Counted from the first letter of the stretch, positions 35,913 to 45,144 are shown. The stretch: 58,250 nt of DNA from Saccharopolyspora shandongensis (GCF_900106995.1 NZ_FNOK01000043.1:23415-81664), one strand, 5' to 3'. The notes: generated by a model not told the origin, from the letters alone. Program-made: numbers and translations.

Positions 35913-36000
35913 GCGCCCCTCGGCGCATCTTCGACCTGGAGCCGGGTCGAACTTCCGCAGACCCGGGCTCGCCGGAACGGGAGCTCCGCAGCGCGGAAGG

Positions 36001-36939
36001 TCAGACGTGGGTCTCGACGAAGGCCGCGACCGTGTCGACGATCAGCGTGTTGTGCGGCCCCCGGCCGAAGCCGTGGTCCAGACCCTCGTACGGGTGCATC
36101 TCCACCGTGACGCCCAGCTTCCGCAGGTCCCGCGCGAAGTCGAGGCTCTGGTCGAGCGGGACCAGCGAATCCGCCGTGCCCTGCTGGATCAGGAACGGCG
36201 GCTCGTCCCCGGAGATGTTCTTGATGGGGCTCGCCGACTCGGCCCGCGCCGGGCACTCCACCGGCATGCAGCCGAGCAGCTGCTTGATCACCCGCCGCGC
36301 GTACTCCTGCATCCGCGGATGCGCGGCCTCGGCCTCGGCGCTCATGTCGGCCGGCCCGAACCAGTCCACCACCGCCCGGACGCCGGTCAGCCCGCCGCCC
36401 GGCTTGTCCGGGTTCCCCGTCAGCGCGCCCAGCTGCGACACCAGGTGGCCGCCGGCCGAGGCCCCCCACAGCCCGACCCGGTCGGCGTCCAGCTGCCACT
36501 CCCCGGCCCGCCCCTGCAGCCAGCGCACGGCATCCGCCACGTCGACCACCTGCGCCGGGTACTGCGCCGCTCCGGTCAACCTGTAGTCCACTGTGGCCAC
36601 TGCATAGCCGTGTTCCAGCAGGCGCTGCGCCGTCAGCGCCTCCGGCGCGGCGGGATCGGCGTCCAGCGCGCGAACCCCGGCGTCCCAGCCGCCGCCGTGC
36701 ACGTACACGATCAGCGGGGTCGGCGTCGCGCGCTTCGCGGGCAGGAACAGGTCCAGCTTCAGGGCGCCGGTGCCGCGCTGCGCGTACACCTGGTCGCGCT
36801 GCACGCTGGCCGCGCCGAGGTCGCGGGCGGCGGTGTCGATCGGTGGCGCTTCGTCGGCGTCCGACTCCCGGGAGCAACCGGCCGCGACCAACGCCACCAG
36901 GGCGAAACAGGCCGCCAGGACACGCCGAGTCACCGCCAT
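36001..36939 (-). CDS. Secreted lipoprotein esterase (alpha/beta hydrolase-3 / BD-FAE type)
   Basis: A 312-residue alpha/beta hydrolase with a lipoprotein signal (VLAACFALVALVAAGC). It has the oxyanion motif VYVHGGGWD, nucleophile GLWGASAGGH, acid QGTADSLVPLDQS and histidine EGLDHGFG. This family (BD-FAE/Abhydrolase_3) includes carbohydrate esterases and kynurenine formamidases. As a surface-anchored esterase beside a sugar-utilisation locus it might deacylate glycans, which is inference. ATG at 36937-36939. Confidence 0.88.
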   Translation of the reverse strand: MAVTRRVLAACFALVALVAAGCSRESDADEAPPIDTAARDLGAASVQRDQVYAQRGTGALKLDLFLPAKRATPTPLIVYVHGGGWDAGVRALDADPAAPEALTAQRLLEHGYAVATVDYRLTGAAQYPAQVVDVADAVRWLQGRAGEWQLDADRVGLWGASAGGHLVSQLGALTGNPDKPGGGLTGVRAVVDWFGPADMSAEAEAAHPRMQEYARRVIKQLLGCMPVECPARAESASPIKNISGDEPPFLIQQGTADSLVPLDQSLDFARDLRKLGVTVEMHPYEGLDHGFGRGPHNTLIVDTVAAFVETHV

Positions 36940-37019
36940 CCGCCCCGCGCCTCCCCGATCTCGTGACAGCTCACCCGAATGCCTGAGCTTAACAAGATCA
37001 GTGGCGCGTCAATCGGCGA

Positions 37020-38519
37020 TCAGCCACGCTCGTCGGCGGCACGCTGCTCACCTGCCAGGAAGTGCGCGATCCGCACCGTGGAGTCGTAGAGATCCCGGTA
37101 GTGGCCGAAGTACGCGTCGTAGCGCTCGGTGTGCTCCGGGTTCGGCCGGACGGTGCGCGTCACCGGGTTCCAGTCGTCCGGGTCGACGGCGGTGCCGGTG
37201 CCGACGCCCGCGAGCAGCGCGTCGCCGTACGCCGCGCCGACCGTCTCGGCCGGGATCTGCTGCTCCTGGCCGGTGATGTCGGAAACGATCTGCGTCCACA
37301 ACCCGCCCTGGGTTCCGCCGCCCACGGCGACCAGCCGCCGGGCCGTGCCGCCCGCCTCGCCCATCGCCGCCAGGTTGTGGCGGACCCCGAAACCGATGCC
37401 CTCCAGCGCGGCCCGGTACAGCTCGGCGCGGCCGTGGCTGGTGGTCAGCCCGGCCAGGATGCCGCGCGCGTCCGGGTCGAAGATCGGCGTCCGCTCACCG
37501 GCGAAGTACGGCAGCAGCAACAACCCGCGGCTGCCCGCGGGCACCTCGCTCGCCTCCTCCACGAGCTGGGCGAAATCGCCGTCGACGAGGCCGCGCAGCC
37601 ATTGCGTCACCGCGCCCGACGTCGCCATCCCGGCGGCCAGCGTGTACGTGTCGGGGAACGCCCCGCAGGTGCCCCAAAGCGCCTGGTGCGGCTGCAGGTC
37701 GGTGAGCACCTGGACGAAGAACATCGTGGTGCCGTACATCAGCATCACGTCGCCCGGCTCCCGCACGCCGACGCTGGTGGCCTCGGCCCAGGCGTCCACG
37801 GTGCCCGCGGTGACCGGCAGCCCTTCCGGCAGCCCGGTCTCGGCCGCCGCCTGCGCGGAGACCCGCCCGACGACCTCGGTCGGCCACGCCAGCTCCGGCA
37901 GCGGCAGCCCCGGCGCGACCCGCTGCGCCCAGTCCGCCGACCAGTCGCGGGCCCGCAGGTCGTAGAGCGGATCGCACTGGCTCGCCGAGTGGTGGTCGAG
38001 CACATACCGGCCGGTCAGCCGGTGCACCAGGTAGGAGCTGCACATCAGCAGCATCTCGGTGCGCTGGTAGATCTCCGGCTCGTGCTTGGCGAGCCAGCGG
38101 ATCTTCGGCCCGACGGCCTGGCTGGACAGCGCCGAGCCGCCCCGGCGCAGGATCTCGTCCGCCCCGAACTCCTCGGTGAGCTCCGCGATCTCCTCGGTCG
38201 CGCGGGTGTCCACGCCGTAGAGGATGGCCGGCCGCAGGGGTTTCCCGTCGCCGTCGGCGGGCAGCAGGACGGGGCCGATGCCGCTGACGCCGAGACCGGC
38301 GATCTCCCGGCCTTCGGCGGCGGGCACCAGCTCCCGGGCCAGTTCCAGGAAGTCCGCCCACCACACCGATTCCGGGTCGTGCTCCACCCAGCCCGGATGC
38401 GGGTAGGAGGTCTCGTGCGGCCGGCTGGCGCGGGCGATGATGCGCCCGTCGGTGGCGACCAGCACCCCCTTGGAACTCGCCGTGCCGATGTCGATCCCGA
38501 GCAACACCTTCTCGGCCAC
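37020..38519 (-). CDS. FGGY-family pentulose kinase
   Basis: A 499-residue carbohydrate kinase. The N-terminal ATPase signature VLLGIDIGTASSKGVLVATDG, the substrate-domain GIGPVLLPADGDGKPLRPAILYGVDTRA, and the C-terminal GAYGDALLAG-type segment with VAVGGGTQGGLWTQIVSDITGQ belong to the xylulokinase/ribulokinase group. GTG at 38517-38519 is preceded by GGAGGA. It lies downstream of the isomerase gene and probably phosphorylates the ketopentose that gene makes; D-ribulose is my preferred substrate, with D-xylulose, L-ribulose or L-fuculose not excluded. Confidence 0.9.
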   Translation of the reverse strand: MAEKVLLGIDIGTASSKGVLVATDGRIIARASRPHETSYPHPGWVEHDPESVWWADFLELARELVPAAEGREIAGLGVSGIGPVLLPADGDGKPLRPAILYGVDTRATEEIAELTEEFGADEILRRGGSALSSQAVGPKIRWLAKHEPEIYQRTEMLLMCSSYLVHRLTGRYVLDHHSASQCDPLYDLRARDWSADWAQRVAPGLPLPELAWPTEVVGRVSAQAAAETGLPEGLPVTAGTVDAWAEATSVGVREPGDVMLMYGTTMFFVQVLTDLQPHQALWGTCGAFPDTYTLAAGMATSGAVTQWLRGLVDGDFAQLVEEASEVPAGSRGLLLLPYFAGERTPIFDPDARGILAGLTTSHGRAELYRAALEGIGFGVRHNLAAMGEAGGTARRLVAVGGGTQGGLWTQIVSDITGQEQQIPAETVGAAYGDALLAGVGTGTAVDPDDWNPVTRTVRPNPEHTERYDAYFGHYRDLYDSTVRIAHFLAGEQRAADERG

Positions 38520-38579
38520 CTGCGCGATCCTCCTCGTCGACTCGGAAACCCGGAACCCTCGCCGCATGCGGTGAGGTAC

Positions 38580-38623
38580 GCGATTCCCGTGGAGATCGAC
38601 GGCCCGATCTCCACGGGAATCGC
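38580..38623 (-). promoter_or_regulatory. 19-bp perfect hairpin between isomerase and kinase genes
   Basis: GCGATTCCCGTGGAGATCG pairs with its exact complement around the loop ACGGCC. It begins 17 bases after the isomerase stop and ends about 60 bases before the kinase start. No T-run follows. It could terminate part of the transcripts or protect the 3' end of the isomerase message, setting a ratio between the two enzymes. Confidence 0.75.
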
Positions 38624-38639
38624 ACGGAAGAGGATGCTG

Positions 38640-40055
38640 TCAGCCCCGGGTCCACTCGTCGAGGCGGACGTCCAGCTGATCCGCCACGGCGCGCAGGGCC
38701 GCCCGGTGGTCGCCGGGGACCGCGTGGATGTGGTTCGCGCCGAACTTCGACAGGAACAGCTCGCCCGGCGCGTCCAGCCGCGCGAACGCGTGCGGCCATT
38801 CCGGCGTCGACTGGTTCACCAGCACCTGGTTGGTCTCGTCGTCGTACGCCTCGAATTCGCCGAGCATCAGCTGCAGGCGGTACTCGCCGTTCTCGCGGGT
38901 CAACCGGCCCAGCGTCATCTGCCCCGGGGCCGCGATGTGCTGCACCGACGCGCCACCGGCCGGGAAGAAGAAGACCTCCGGGTAGAAGTTGACCTTCGCC
39001 AGGTTCTCCGCCGGGTCGTCGCTGCGGGCGGCGTACCAGGTGGCGTGCTGGCCGGAGTTGCAGAGGTCCCAGATGTCCCGGTCGGCGTGGTAGTGCCGCA
39101 CATCGGCGAACAGCACCGGGGTGCCGGCCACCGCCTTGAACAGCTGCATGGTCAGCGCGCCGTCCATGTCCGCCTCGGTGGCGCACACGTGCGTTTCCTT
39201 CGGCCCGTTCCAGTCGTACGGGTCGTTCAGGAACGCCTCGGTGACGTCCATGGTCGCGAAGTTCTCGGTCAGCTCCGGCTGCGCCTTGATGCCGGAGAAG
39301 TCCAGGTTGCGCTCCGCGATGATGTCCCGGATCGCCTGGTAGGAGCGGATCTGCCGCTCCAGCAGCTCCGGCGTCAGCTTCTTGCCGTCGTAGTGCACGC
39401 CCGCCGCGTGCTGCTCGATCCACTCGCGCGCCTTCTTCGTCTCGGCGGCGTCCGCCTTGTCGGCGCGCAGGACCAGCTCGTACTGGTCGATCTCCTCCAC
39501 GTCGATGCCGAACTTGCGCATCCACTGGTCGGTGTTGGCCACCGCGGTGTTCATGCCCATCGGGCGCCCGCCGAACCGGCCGAACGTCGACCCGCGCAGC
39601 GACCGCACCGCCGCGGACGCCTTGGCGTGCACGCCGATCTTCTCGACCAGCTCGGCGTCGTCCGGCGCGCCCCAGGCGCGGGTGTGGCGGCGGCCGATCT
39701 GGTCCAGCGCGCCGCCCGCGGCGAGCATGCCGACGAGGCCCGGTTCGGTCGGATCGGTGCTGGCCACCAGCACCAGCGGACTGCGGGTGGCGTCCGCGGC
39801 GAGCATGGTGAAGTGCGGGAACGCCCACACCGCGTAGTAGAAGACGGTGACGTCGACGTCGGCCGCGGCGACCTTGCGGGCCACCGAGGTGGCCAGCACG
39901 TTGGTTGCGACCAGGTCGTCGCCCACCACCACGTCGTGCCCGGCGGCCTGCAGCGACCGGACCAGGGAATCCTGTTTGGACCGGATGAAATCCGCGATGC
40001 GGGCGTGGACGTGGTCACGACCGTCGGAAATGCTGACGACGCCGATGCGGGCCAC
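38640..40055 (-). CDS. L-fucose/L-arabinose isomerase family protein (possible D-arabinose isomerase)
   Basis: A 471-residue aldose-ketose isomerase of the fucose/arabinose isomerase superfamily. The start is RIGVVSISDGRDHVHARIADF. Typical segments are VFYYAVWAFPHFTMLAA, GRFGGRPMGMNTAVANTDQW, ATEADMDGALTMQLFKAV and GANHIHAVPGDHRAAL. Enzymes of this group interconvert L-fucose, D-arabinose or L-arabinose with their ketoses. GTG at 40053-40055 follows GGGAGGAA. It is the first gene of an operon with the FGGY kinase, driven by the promoter and operator at 40199-40243. Confidence 0.88.
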   Translation of the reverse strand: MARIGVVSISDGRDHVHARIADFIRSKQDSLVRSLQAAGHDVVVGDDLVATNVLATSVARKVAAADVDVTVFYYAVWAFPHFTMLAADATRSPLVLVASTDPTEPGLVGMLAAGGALDQIGRRHTRAWGAPDDAELVEKIGVHAKASAAVRSLRGSTFGRFGGRPMGMNTAVANTDQWMRKFGIDVEEIDQYELVLRADKADAAETKKAREWIEQHAAGVHYDGKKLTPELLERQIRSYQAIRDIIAERNLDFSGIKAQPELTENFATMDVTEAFLNDPYDWNGPKETHVCATEADMDGALTMQLFKAVAGTPVLFADVRHYHADRDIWDLCNSGQHATWYAARSDDPAENLAKVNFYPEVFFFPAGGASVQHIAAPGQMTLGRLTRENGEYRLQLMLGEFEAYDDETNQVLVNQSTPEWPHAFARLDAPGELFLSKFGANHIHAVPGDHRAALRAVADQLDVRLDEWTRG

Positions 40056-40198
40056 AGTTCCTCCCAAGTTCACTGACAGGCGGCGTTGACTGCTGGAGAA
40101 CCGGCGGCGAGGGCCACGTCGGTGGCGCCACCGGTGAACTCCCTGCGGATCGCCTGACCGGGAAGCCCGCCGCTGAAACTGCCGAGAAGACCGGCGAG

Positions 40199-40243
40199 CA
40201 ATCGTTTTCTCGGACGCTATTCTTGCATGACACGGGCTGTCAA
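40199..40243 (-). promoter_or_regulatory. Promoter and LacI-type operator of the isomerase operon
   Basis: On the minus strand, TTGACA (40238-40243) and ATAGCG (40215-40220) are 17 bases apart. Directly downstream, 40199-40211 (CAATCGTTTTCTC on plus) contains AATCGTTT, which matches the LacI-family consensus AANCGNTT. The central CG is 11 bases from the -10. The exact reverse complement of this 13-mer occurs at 47800-47812 at the same distance from the importer promoter. The site also lies in the gap shared with the divergent lacI gene. Confidence 0.72.
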
Positions 40244-40291
40244 GGCAGGTAGCCCGCCATCACTCGGCTAGCGGGCACATTAGGAGGAGCC

Positions 40292-41287
40292 GTGGCGACG
40301 ATCAGTGACGTGGCAACCCGCGCCGGGGTGTCCACTGCGACCGTTTCACGTGCGCTCAACGGCAAGAGCACCGTCGATCCGGCGCTGGCCGAGCGGGTGC
40401 TCGCGGCCGCCGCGGAGCTGGGCTACCGGCCCAACGGCCCGGCCCGCAACCTGCGCAAGCAGGAGACCGCGGTGCTGGCCCTGATCATCTCCGACGTGGA
40501 GAACCCGTTCTTCACCGCGATCGCGCGCGGCGTCGAGGACGTGGCGCACGCCGCGGGCTACTCGGTGGTGCTGTGCAACTCCGACGACGAGCCGGACAAG
40601 GAACGCGAGTACGTCGACGTCGCCCTGCAGGAGCGGGTGGCCGGGGTGCTGCTGTCCCCGACCGGTCGCGGCGACAGCGCCGAGCTGCTCAGCCGCAACA
40701 ACACGCCGGTGGTGGCGGTGGACCGGCCGCTGCCGAACTCGGCGGGCGACACGGTACTGGTCGACACCAGGCTCGCCGCCAAGGAGGCGACCTTGCACCT
40801 GGCGGAGCAGGGCTACCGGCGGATCGCCTGCCTCACCGGCCCCAGTGGCGTGCTGACCGCGGACGACCGGCTCGCCGGCTACCGGGACGGCCTGCGCGCG
40901 GCGAAGCTGCCGGCCTCGGCGGCGCTGGTGCGGCGCTCGGAGTTCAAGGCGCCCGGCGCGAAGCAGGCGGCGCGGTCGCTGCTGACCCAGGACGATCTAC
41001 CGGACGCGGTCCTCGTGGCGAACAGCATGATGGCGGTCGGCGTGCTGGAGACCTGTGCGGAACTGGGCCTGCGGCCCGGCCGGGACATCGGCGTGGTCGC
41101 CTTCGACGACGCGCCGTGGACGACGCTGCTCGACCCGCCGCTGACGGTCGTCGCCCAGCCCGCCTACGACATGGGCGTGGTCGCCGCCCAGCTGCTGCTG
41201 GACCGGATCAGCGGGGAACACACCGACATGACCACCACCACCCTGTCGGCGCACCTGGTCACCCGGGGCAGCAGCACCCGGCCGTGA
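40292..41287 (+). CDS. LacI-family transcriptional repressor of the sugar locus
   Basis: A 331-residue LacI/GalR regulator: N-terminal helix-turn-helix and hinge (ATISDVATRAGVSTATVSRALNGKSTVDP, GYRPNGPARNLRKQ), then a periplasmic-binding-protein-like sensor (LALIISDVENPFFTAIARGVEDVA, GVVAFDDAPWTTLLDPPLTVV). GTG at 40292 follows AGGAGGAG. It is divergent from the isomerase-kinase operon. The shared AANCGNTT operators make it the likely repressor of both the isomerase and importer operons, with a pentose or its phosphate as inducer. Confidence 0.92.
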   Translation: MATISDVATRAGVSTATVSRALNGKSTVDPALAERVLAAAAELGYRPNGPARNLRKQETAVLALIISDVENPFFTAIARGVEDVAHAAGYSVVLCNSDDEPDKEREYVDVALQERVAGVLLSPTGRGDSAELLSRNNTPVVAVDRPLPNSAGDTVLVDTRLAAKEATLHLAEQGYRRIACLTGPSGVLTADDRLAGYRDGLRAAKLPASAALVRRSEFKAPGAKQAARSLLTQDDLPDAVLVANSMMAVGVLETCAELGLRPGRDIGVVAFDDAPWTTLLDPPLTVVAQPAYDMGVVAAQLLLDRISGEHTDMTTTTLSAHLVTRGSSTRP

Positions 41288-41292
41288 CGCGA

Positions 41293-41341
41293 AGCGAACG
41301 GACCGTTCACCCCGCTTGGCGGCGTGAACGGTCCGTTCGCT
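41293..41341. terminator. Bidirectional terminator between lacI and the GH172 gene
   Basis: AGCGAACGGACCGTTCAC and its exact complement form an 18-bp stem, extended by three inner C-G pairs after a C-C mismatch. It lies 5 bases after the lacI stop and 24 bases beyond the 3' end of the convergent GH172 gene. Confidence 0.88.
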
Positions 41342-41365
41342 CGGTCCCGCTGCTCGGTCCGGGGT

Positions 41366-43714
41366 TCAGCCGTTGCGCTGGTGCTGGCGGATGACCACGT
41401 CCACCACCTGCTGGACGCCCGACGGCCGTTCGCCGTCGTTCTGGCCGGTGGTCTCCGGGTTACCCACCTCCGGCGTCCCGGGCTCCGGCGGGGCGGTCGA
41501 CGACGGCCGGGTGCTGGTCTCCGGCGGCGACGACGGGGCGGCCGGCTGCGACTCCGGCGGCCGGGCGGGTGCCGGCGGCGCGATCGGCAGCTGGCGACCC
41601 GGCACGCGGCCGCCGTACCAGTACGTCGTCGAGCTGTAGTCGCCCGGCTCGTCGTTGACCGGCCCGTGCTCGATCCCCGCCCGCAGGCCGGTGCGGAACG
41701 GCACCGCGTCGTTGATCATGATCCGGTAGGCGCCGGTGCAGTCGAACCGGCAGCCGTCGGCGCCGATCTCGTGCGACGGGTTGCCGACCTGCGGCATCGA
41801 GAACGTGGTGCCGTCCCGGAAGTACCAGCCGGACTCGTAGAAGTCCTCGGTACCGGTGCCGTGCCACGCCGGCTCGGCGGAGCCGTCGACGTAGAACCGC
41901 TCGTCGCCCTCCAGGTAGTTGCGCTGGTTCACGGCGGCGAGCGTGCCGAAGGAGTGCGGTTGGTTGCTGCGCACCGCCGCGCCCGGCGGGATCAGCCCGC
42001 GCATGGTGTGCGTGACGCCGTAGAAGGTGCCCGCTCCGCTGGTGTTCAGGAACGTCCAGTCCTGGCCGGGCACGGTGTTCCCCCGCAGGTGGGTGGCGTG
42101 GAAGTACCCGGTGTTGCCGTCCACCTGCGCCGGGGCGCTGGTGACCTCGGCGGTCGCGCCGGTGATCGGGATCCCGCCACCGTTGACCACCTCGACCACC
42201 GCGTTCTGCGCGAACGGCATCGGCCACCAGGACGTGTACCAGCCGTCCAGGCCCGGGTCGACCGAGGTCATCAGGCTGCGCACGTCGTACTCGCCGAGCC
42301 CGGTGCCGAAGAACTCGCCGATCGGTGCGTCCACAGTGGTCTGCCCGTCGACGGTGATGCGGATCCGGGCGGTGGACAGCACCTCGTCGGAGGCCGCGAC
42401 CTGGCCGGGATCGTTGGGGTAGCGGGCGATGAGCTTGGACCGGGCGAAGACCTCGTTGTCGATGCGGTAGCCGTGCGCGCCCTGCTCGCCGGGGTGGTCC
42501 GGCCCGAGGTCGAGCACGTCGGTGCGCACCCACTCGCCGCCCACCTTGCTCTGCACGTCGTAGCGGAACTCGTTGACGTCCAGGGCGGACGACACGAAGC
42601 GGCTGGAGACCTGCACCTCGGACTTGCCCGCGGTCAGCTCGGCGGGCACCTCGAGGAACTCCAGGCCCCACTGGCCGGGCCGCGCCGGGCCGCCGCGCCA
42701 CTGCCCGACCGGCCGACCGTCCACGAACACGTCGGCGACCTGGTCTGCGATCTGCGCGTCGTACCGCCGGATCAGCCGGATACCCTGGTTGTTCGGGTCC
42801 ACGCGCATGGTGAACCGGGTGCCGCCGGCCTGCCCGAAGGCGTAGCCGTCGTCGACCACCTGCGGGCTGCCCACCACCTGCGGCAGCCGCACGCGGAGCT
42901 GGGAGATCTGCTGCGGCCCGGTGAGCCGGGCGATCGTGGCGGAGGAACCCGGCGTCAGGTCGAAGTCCTTGCGGGTCGGGGTGGCGCCGGAGGCGGCGGG
43001 CTTCGGGTCGGCGACGCCGAAGCGGCGCAACCGGTCGAGCACATCCCCGGCGGAATCGTTCGGGTTGAAGGTCTTCACGCCGTCCGCGTTGGGGAACGCC
43101 CGGTAGGAGACGTGGTAGAAGTACGGGTTGCGCTGCACCGTCACCCGCATCGACTTGCGGTACGGCATCGGCACCTTGATGGAGACGCCGCCGGCGGCGT
43201 CTCCGGCGCCGGCCACCAGCGGCCACGAGAACGGCGCGCCCACCCGCCCGTTGACCACGTCGACCAGCGGCGCGTTCAGGATCACCCGGCCGTCGAGTTC
43301 GATCACTATGTTGCCGGTCCCCGTGACGTCGCCCCAGGGTTCGCGGGTGGACCAGATGGAGGTGATCTCCCCCGCGCCGCCGTGTTCGGCGATCACGCAT
43401 CCGCGGTCGGTGATCCGCAGGCAGGAGTAGGTCCCGCGGAATCCGTCGTTGTTCCCACCGGTGCGGTCGAAGCTGGAGGCCTGGAACGACTTCTCGTCGC
43501 CGCGCAGCTGGGCCGTCGCACCGAGGTTCCGGTACGTGTCCCAGCCGACCGGTCCCCGCGCCGGGGCCGCCGGCTGCGCGTCCGCGCGGACCGGGTTGAA
43601 TCCGGCGTCCGCGACCACGGCGGCCGCGGCCAGCGAAGCGATTCCGAGGTAGGCACCGAGCCGGCGGGCGCGCCGACGACCATTTCCCGGCGGCGTTGCT
43701 GAGCGGTCTCTCAT
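41366..43714 (-). CDS. Secreted GH172 (DUF2961) family glycosidase
   Basis: A 782-residue exported protein. The basic N-terminus and hydrophobic stretch (RRRARRLGAYLGIASLAAAAVVADAG) form a signal sequence. The GH172/DUF2961 core follows: GGAGEITSIWSTREPWGDVTG, MPYRKSMRVTVQRN, then YFHATHLRG, GTEDFYESGWYF and YRIMINDAVPFRTGLRAGIEHGPVND. Characterised GH172 enzymes are alpha-D-fructofuranosidases and exo-D-arabinofuranosidases acting on difructose anhydrides or mycobacterial-type arabinan. A Pro/Ser/Glu-rich tail of ~80 residues ends the protein, perhaps a wall-spanning linker. No match to the AANCGNTT operator was seen upstream of it. Confidence 0.88.
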   Translation of the reverse strand: MRDRSATPPGNGRRRARRLGAYLGIASLAAAAVVADAGFNPVRADAQPAAPARGPVGWDTYRNLGATAQLRGDEKSFQASSFDRTGGNNDGFRGTYSCLRITDRGCVIAEHGGAGEITSIWSTREPWGDVTGTGNIVIELDGRVILNAPLVDVVNGRVGAPFSWPLVAGAGDAAGGVSIKVPMPYRKSMRVTVQRNPYFYHVSYRAFPNADGVKTFNPNDSAGDVLDRLRRFGVADPKPAASGATPTRKDFDLTPGSSATIARLTGPQQISQLRVRLPQVVGSPQVVDDGYAFGQAGGTRFTMRVDPNNQGIRLIRRYDAQIADQVADVFVDGRPVGQWRGGPARPGQWGLEFLEVPAELTAGKSEVQVSSRFVSSALDVNEFRYDVQSKVGGEWVRTDVLDLGPDHPGEQGAHGYRIDNEVFARSKLIARYPNDPGQVAASDEVLSTARIRITVDGQTTVDAPIGEFFGTGLGEYDVRSLMTSVDPGLDGWYTSWWPMPFAQNAVVEVVNGGGIPITGATAEVTSAPAQVDGNTGYFHATHLRGNTVPGQDWTFLNTSGAGTFYGVTHTMRGLIPPGAAVRSNQPHSFGTLAAVNQRNYLEGDERFYVDGSAEPAWHGTGTEDFYESGWYFRDGTTFSMPQVGNPSHEIGADGCRFDCTGAYRIMINDAVPFRTGLRAGIEHGPVNDEPGDYSSTTYWYGGRVPGRQLPIAPPAPARPPESQPAAPSSPPETSTRPSSTAPPEPGTPEVGNPETTGQNDGERPSGVQQVVDVVIRQHQRNG

Positions 43715-44063
43715 CGTGCTCGCCCCTCCCCGCGCGCCACTATCTTCGGACGGTGGCGGACGCTGTTTGCGATGGTGGTGCGCGACTGAATGGATTTTCT
43801 TCCGGCTCCGAGGGTGAAAGATCACTCGCGCATTGAGCGCAGCGTAAGAAGGAGATCTCCACGAAGCCAACCAATACGGGCGGGTGTCGAAGAATCCGCG
43901 AAGCGAATTCACTCAATAAGATGGTTGCCGGACCCGCAGGCTCCGACAACCACCATCCAGGTGTATTGGGATTTTCACGAGAAAAGTCTTACCGGCAACG
44001 GAATTATTCAGAGATCGCGATCATTCGTAATAGCGCCTGGCTTTGCCTCGAGCGCGCAGTGGC
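43715..44063. other. Non-coding stretch between GH172 and the sugar-binding protein gene
   Basis: These ~350 bases hold the GH172 promoter region and are visibly richer in A/T than the flanking genes, especially 43800-44040. A hairpin with one mismatch (GGTTGCCGGA against TCCGACAACC, about 43924-43952) is present. No frame here looks coding, and I recognise no RNA family. AGCGTCCG at about 43763 recalls the -10 context of the two regulated promoters but lacks a TTGACA partner. Confidence 0.4.
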
Positions 44064-44099
44064 GAGTGGTCGTGGCCACCGGGGCGGCCACGACCACTC
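44064..44099 (-). terminator. Terminator of the sugar importer operon
   Basis: GAGTGGTCGTGGCC pairs perfectly with GGCCACGACCACTC around ACCGGGGC, 16 bases beyond the stop of the binding-protein gene. Confidence 0.8.
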
Positions 44100-44114
44100 A
44101 CGACTGCGGGTGCG

Positions 44115-45119
44115 TCAGCCCTGGTTCAGCCGGGCGTAGACCTCGGCGGCGTTCTCCTTGGTGACCAGCGCGGTCTGCAGGGTCTGCGCCTTGTCCACCG
44201 GCTGGCAGTCGATCAGCAGCTTCTTGGCCGCTTCCACGGCTTCCGCGCCGCCGGTCGGGTACAGGTTGGTGGCCTGCAGCCGGCCGTCCTCCACCGCCTT
44301 GATGCCGCCGGACGGAATGGGCAGCCCGTCGATGCCGACGAACTTCAGGTCGTTGCGGCCCGCGGCCTGGGCCGCCAGGTACGCGCCCTCGGCCATCGGG
44401 TCGTTCTGCGCGTAGACCGCCTTGATGTCGGGATTCGCCTTGAGCAGCGCGTCCATCTTCTGCTGCCCGATCGATCGCTCCCATTCGCCGTCGGCGGTGG
44501 CCACGATCTCGATCTGCGAGCCCTGGATGCCTTCCTTGAAACCCTTTTCCCGCTCCGCGGCCGGGGTCGACCCGGACAGGCCCTTGATCTGCACGATCTT
44601 GCCGCCTTCCGGCAGCAGCGTGCTCTTGAAGTACTCGCCCGCCTGCCGGCCGATCTGGACGTTGTCCGCGCCGATGTAGGTGGTGTAGGCGTCGCCGTCA
44701 ACCTTCCGGTCCAGCACCACGACCGGAATTCCCTTGTTGTAGGCCTTCTTCACCACGTCGGTCAGCGGCGCGGCCTCGTTCGGCGAGATCATCAGCAGGT
44801 CGACCTGCTTGGTGAGGAAGTTCTCCACGTCGCTGATCTGCTTGGAGTTGTCCTTGGCCGCGTCGGAGAACTGCACCTCGAACTGCGGCACCTTCTCGGC
44901 CGCCTTGCGGATGTCGTCGTCCATCCGGACCCGGTACGGCTCGGCGAGGTTGGCCTGGCTCATGCCGATGGTGTACTTGCCGTCCGGCCCCTTGCAGTGC
45001 TGGGTCGGATCCTGCGCCTGCACCTTCCCGGTGTTCTCGCTGGTCGTCCCGCAACCGGCGGCGGCGAGCGCGGCCGCAGCGCACGTGACTGCGATCAAGG
45101 ACTTCGTTGTCTTGCGCAT
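44115..45119 (-). CDS. Ribose-type ABC transporter substrate-binding lipoprotein
   Basis: A 334-residue periplasmic-binding protein type I (RbsB/LsrB group). The lipoprotein signal ends AAALAAAGCG. Sugar-binding fold segments are YTIGMSQANLAEPYRVRMDDDI, VDLLMISPNEAAPLTDVVKKAYNKGIPVVVLDRKV, YIGADNVQIGRQAGEYF and AVYAQNDPMAEGAYLAAQ. It delivers a pentose-size sugar to the permease. It is third in the order ATPase, permease, binding protein, with 25 bases to the permease gene. Confidence 0.92.
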   Translation of the reverse strand: MRKTTKSLIAVTCAAAALAAAGCGTTSENTGKVQAQDPTQHCKGPDGKYTIGMSQANLAEPYRVRMDDDIRKAAEKVPQFEVQFSDAAKDNSKQISDVENFLTKQVDLLMISPNEAAPLTDVVKKAYNKGIPVVVLDRKVDGDAYTTYIGADNVQIGRQAGEYFKSTLLPEGGKIVQIKGLSGSTPAAEREKGFKEGIQGSQIEIVATADGEWERSIGQQKMDALLKANPDIKAVYAQNDPMAEGAYLAAQAAGRNDLKFVGIDGLPIPSGGIKAVEDGRLQATNLYPTGGAEAVEAAKKLLIDCQPVDKAQTLQTALVTKENAAEVYARLNQG

Positions 45120-45144
45120 CGTGCTTCCTCCCGGACGAGGGGTT

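Noticed and set aside
43740..43800. Third LacI-regulated promoter upstream of GH172
   Set aside because: AGCGTCCG is present, but there is no TTGACA at the right distance and no AANCGNTT site, so regulation by the same repressor is not supported by sequence.
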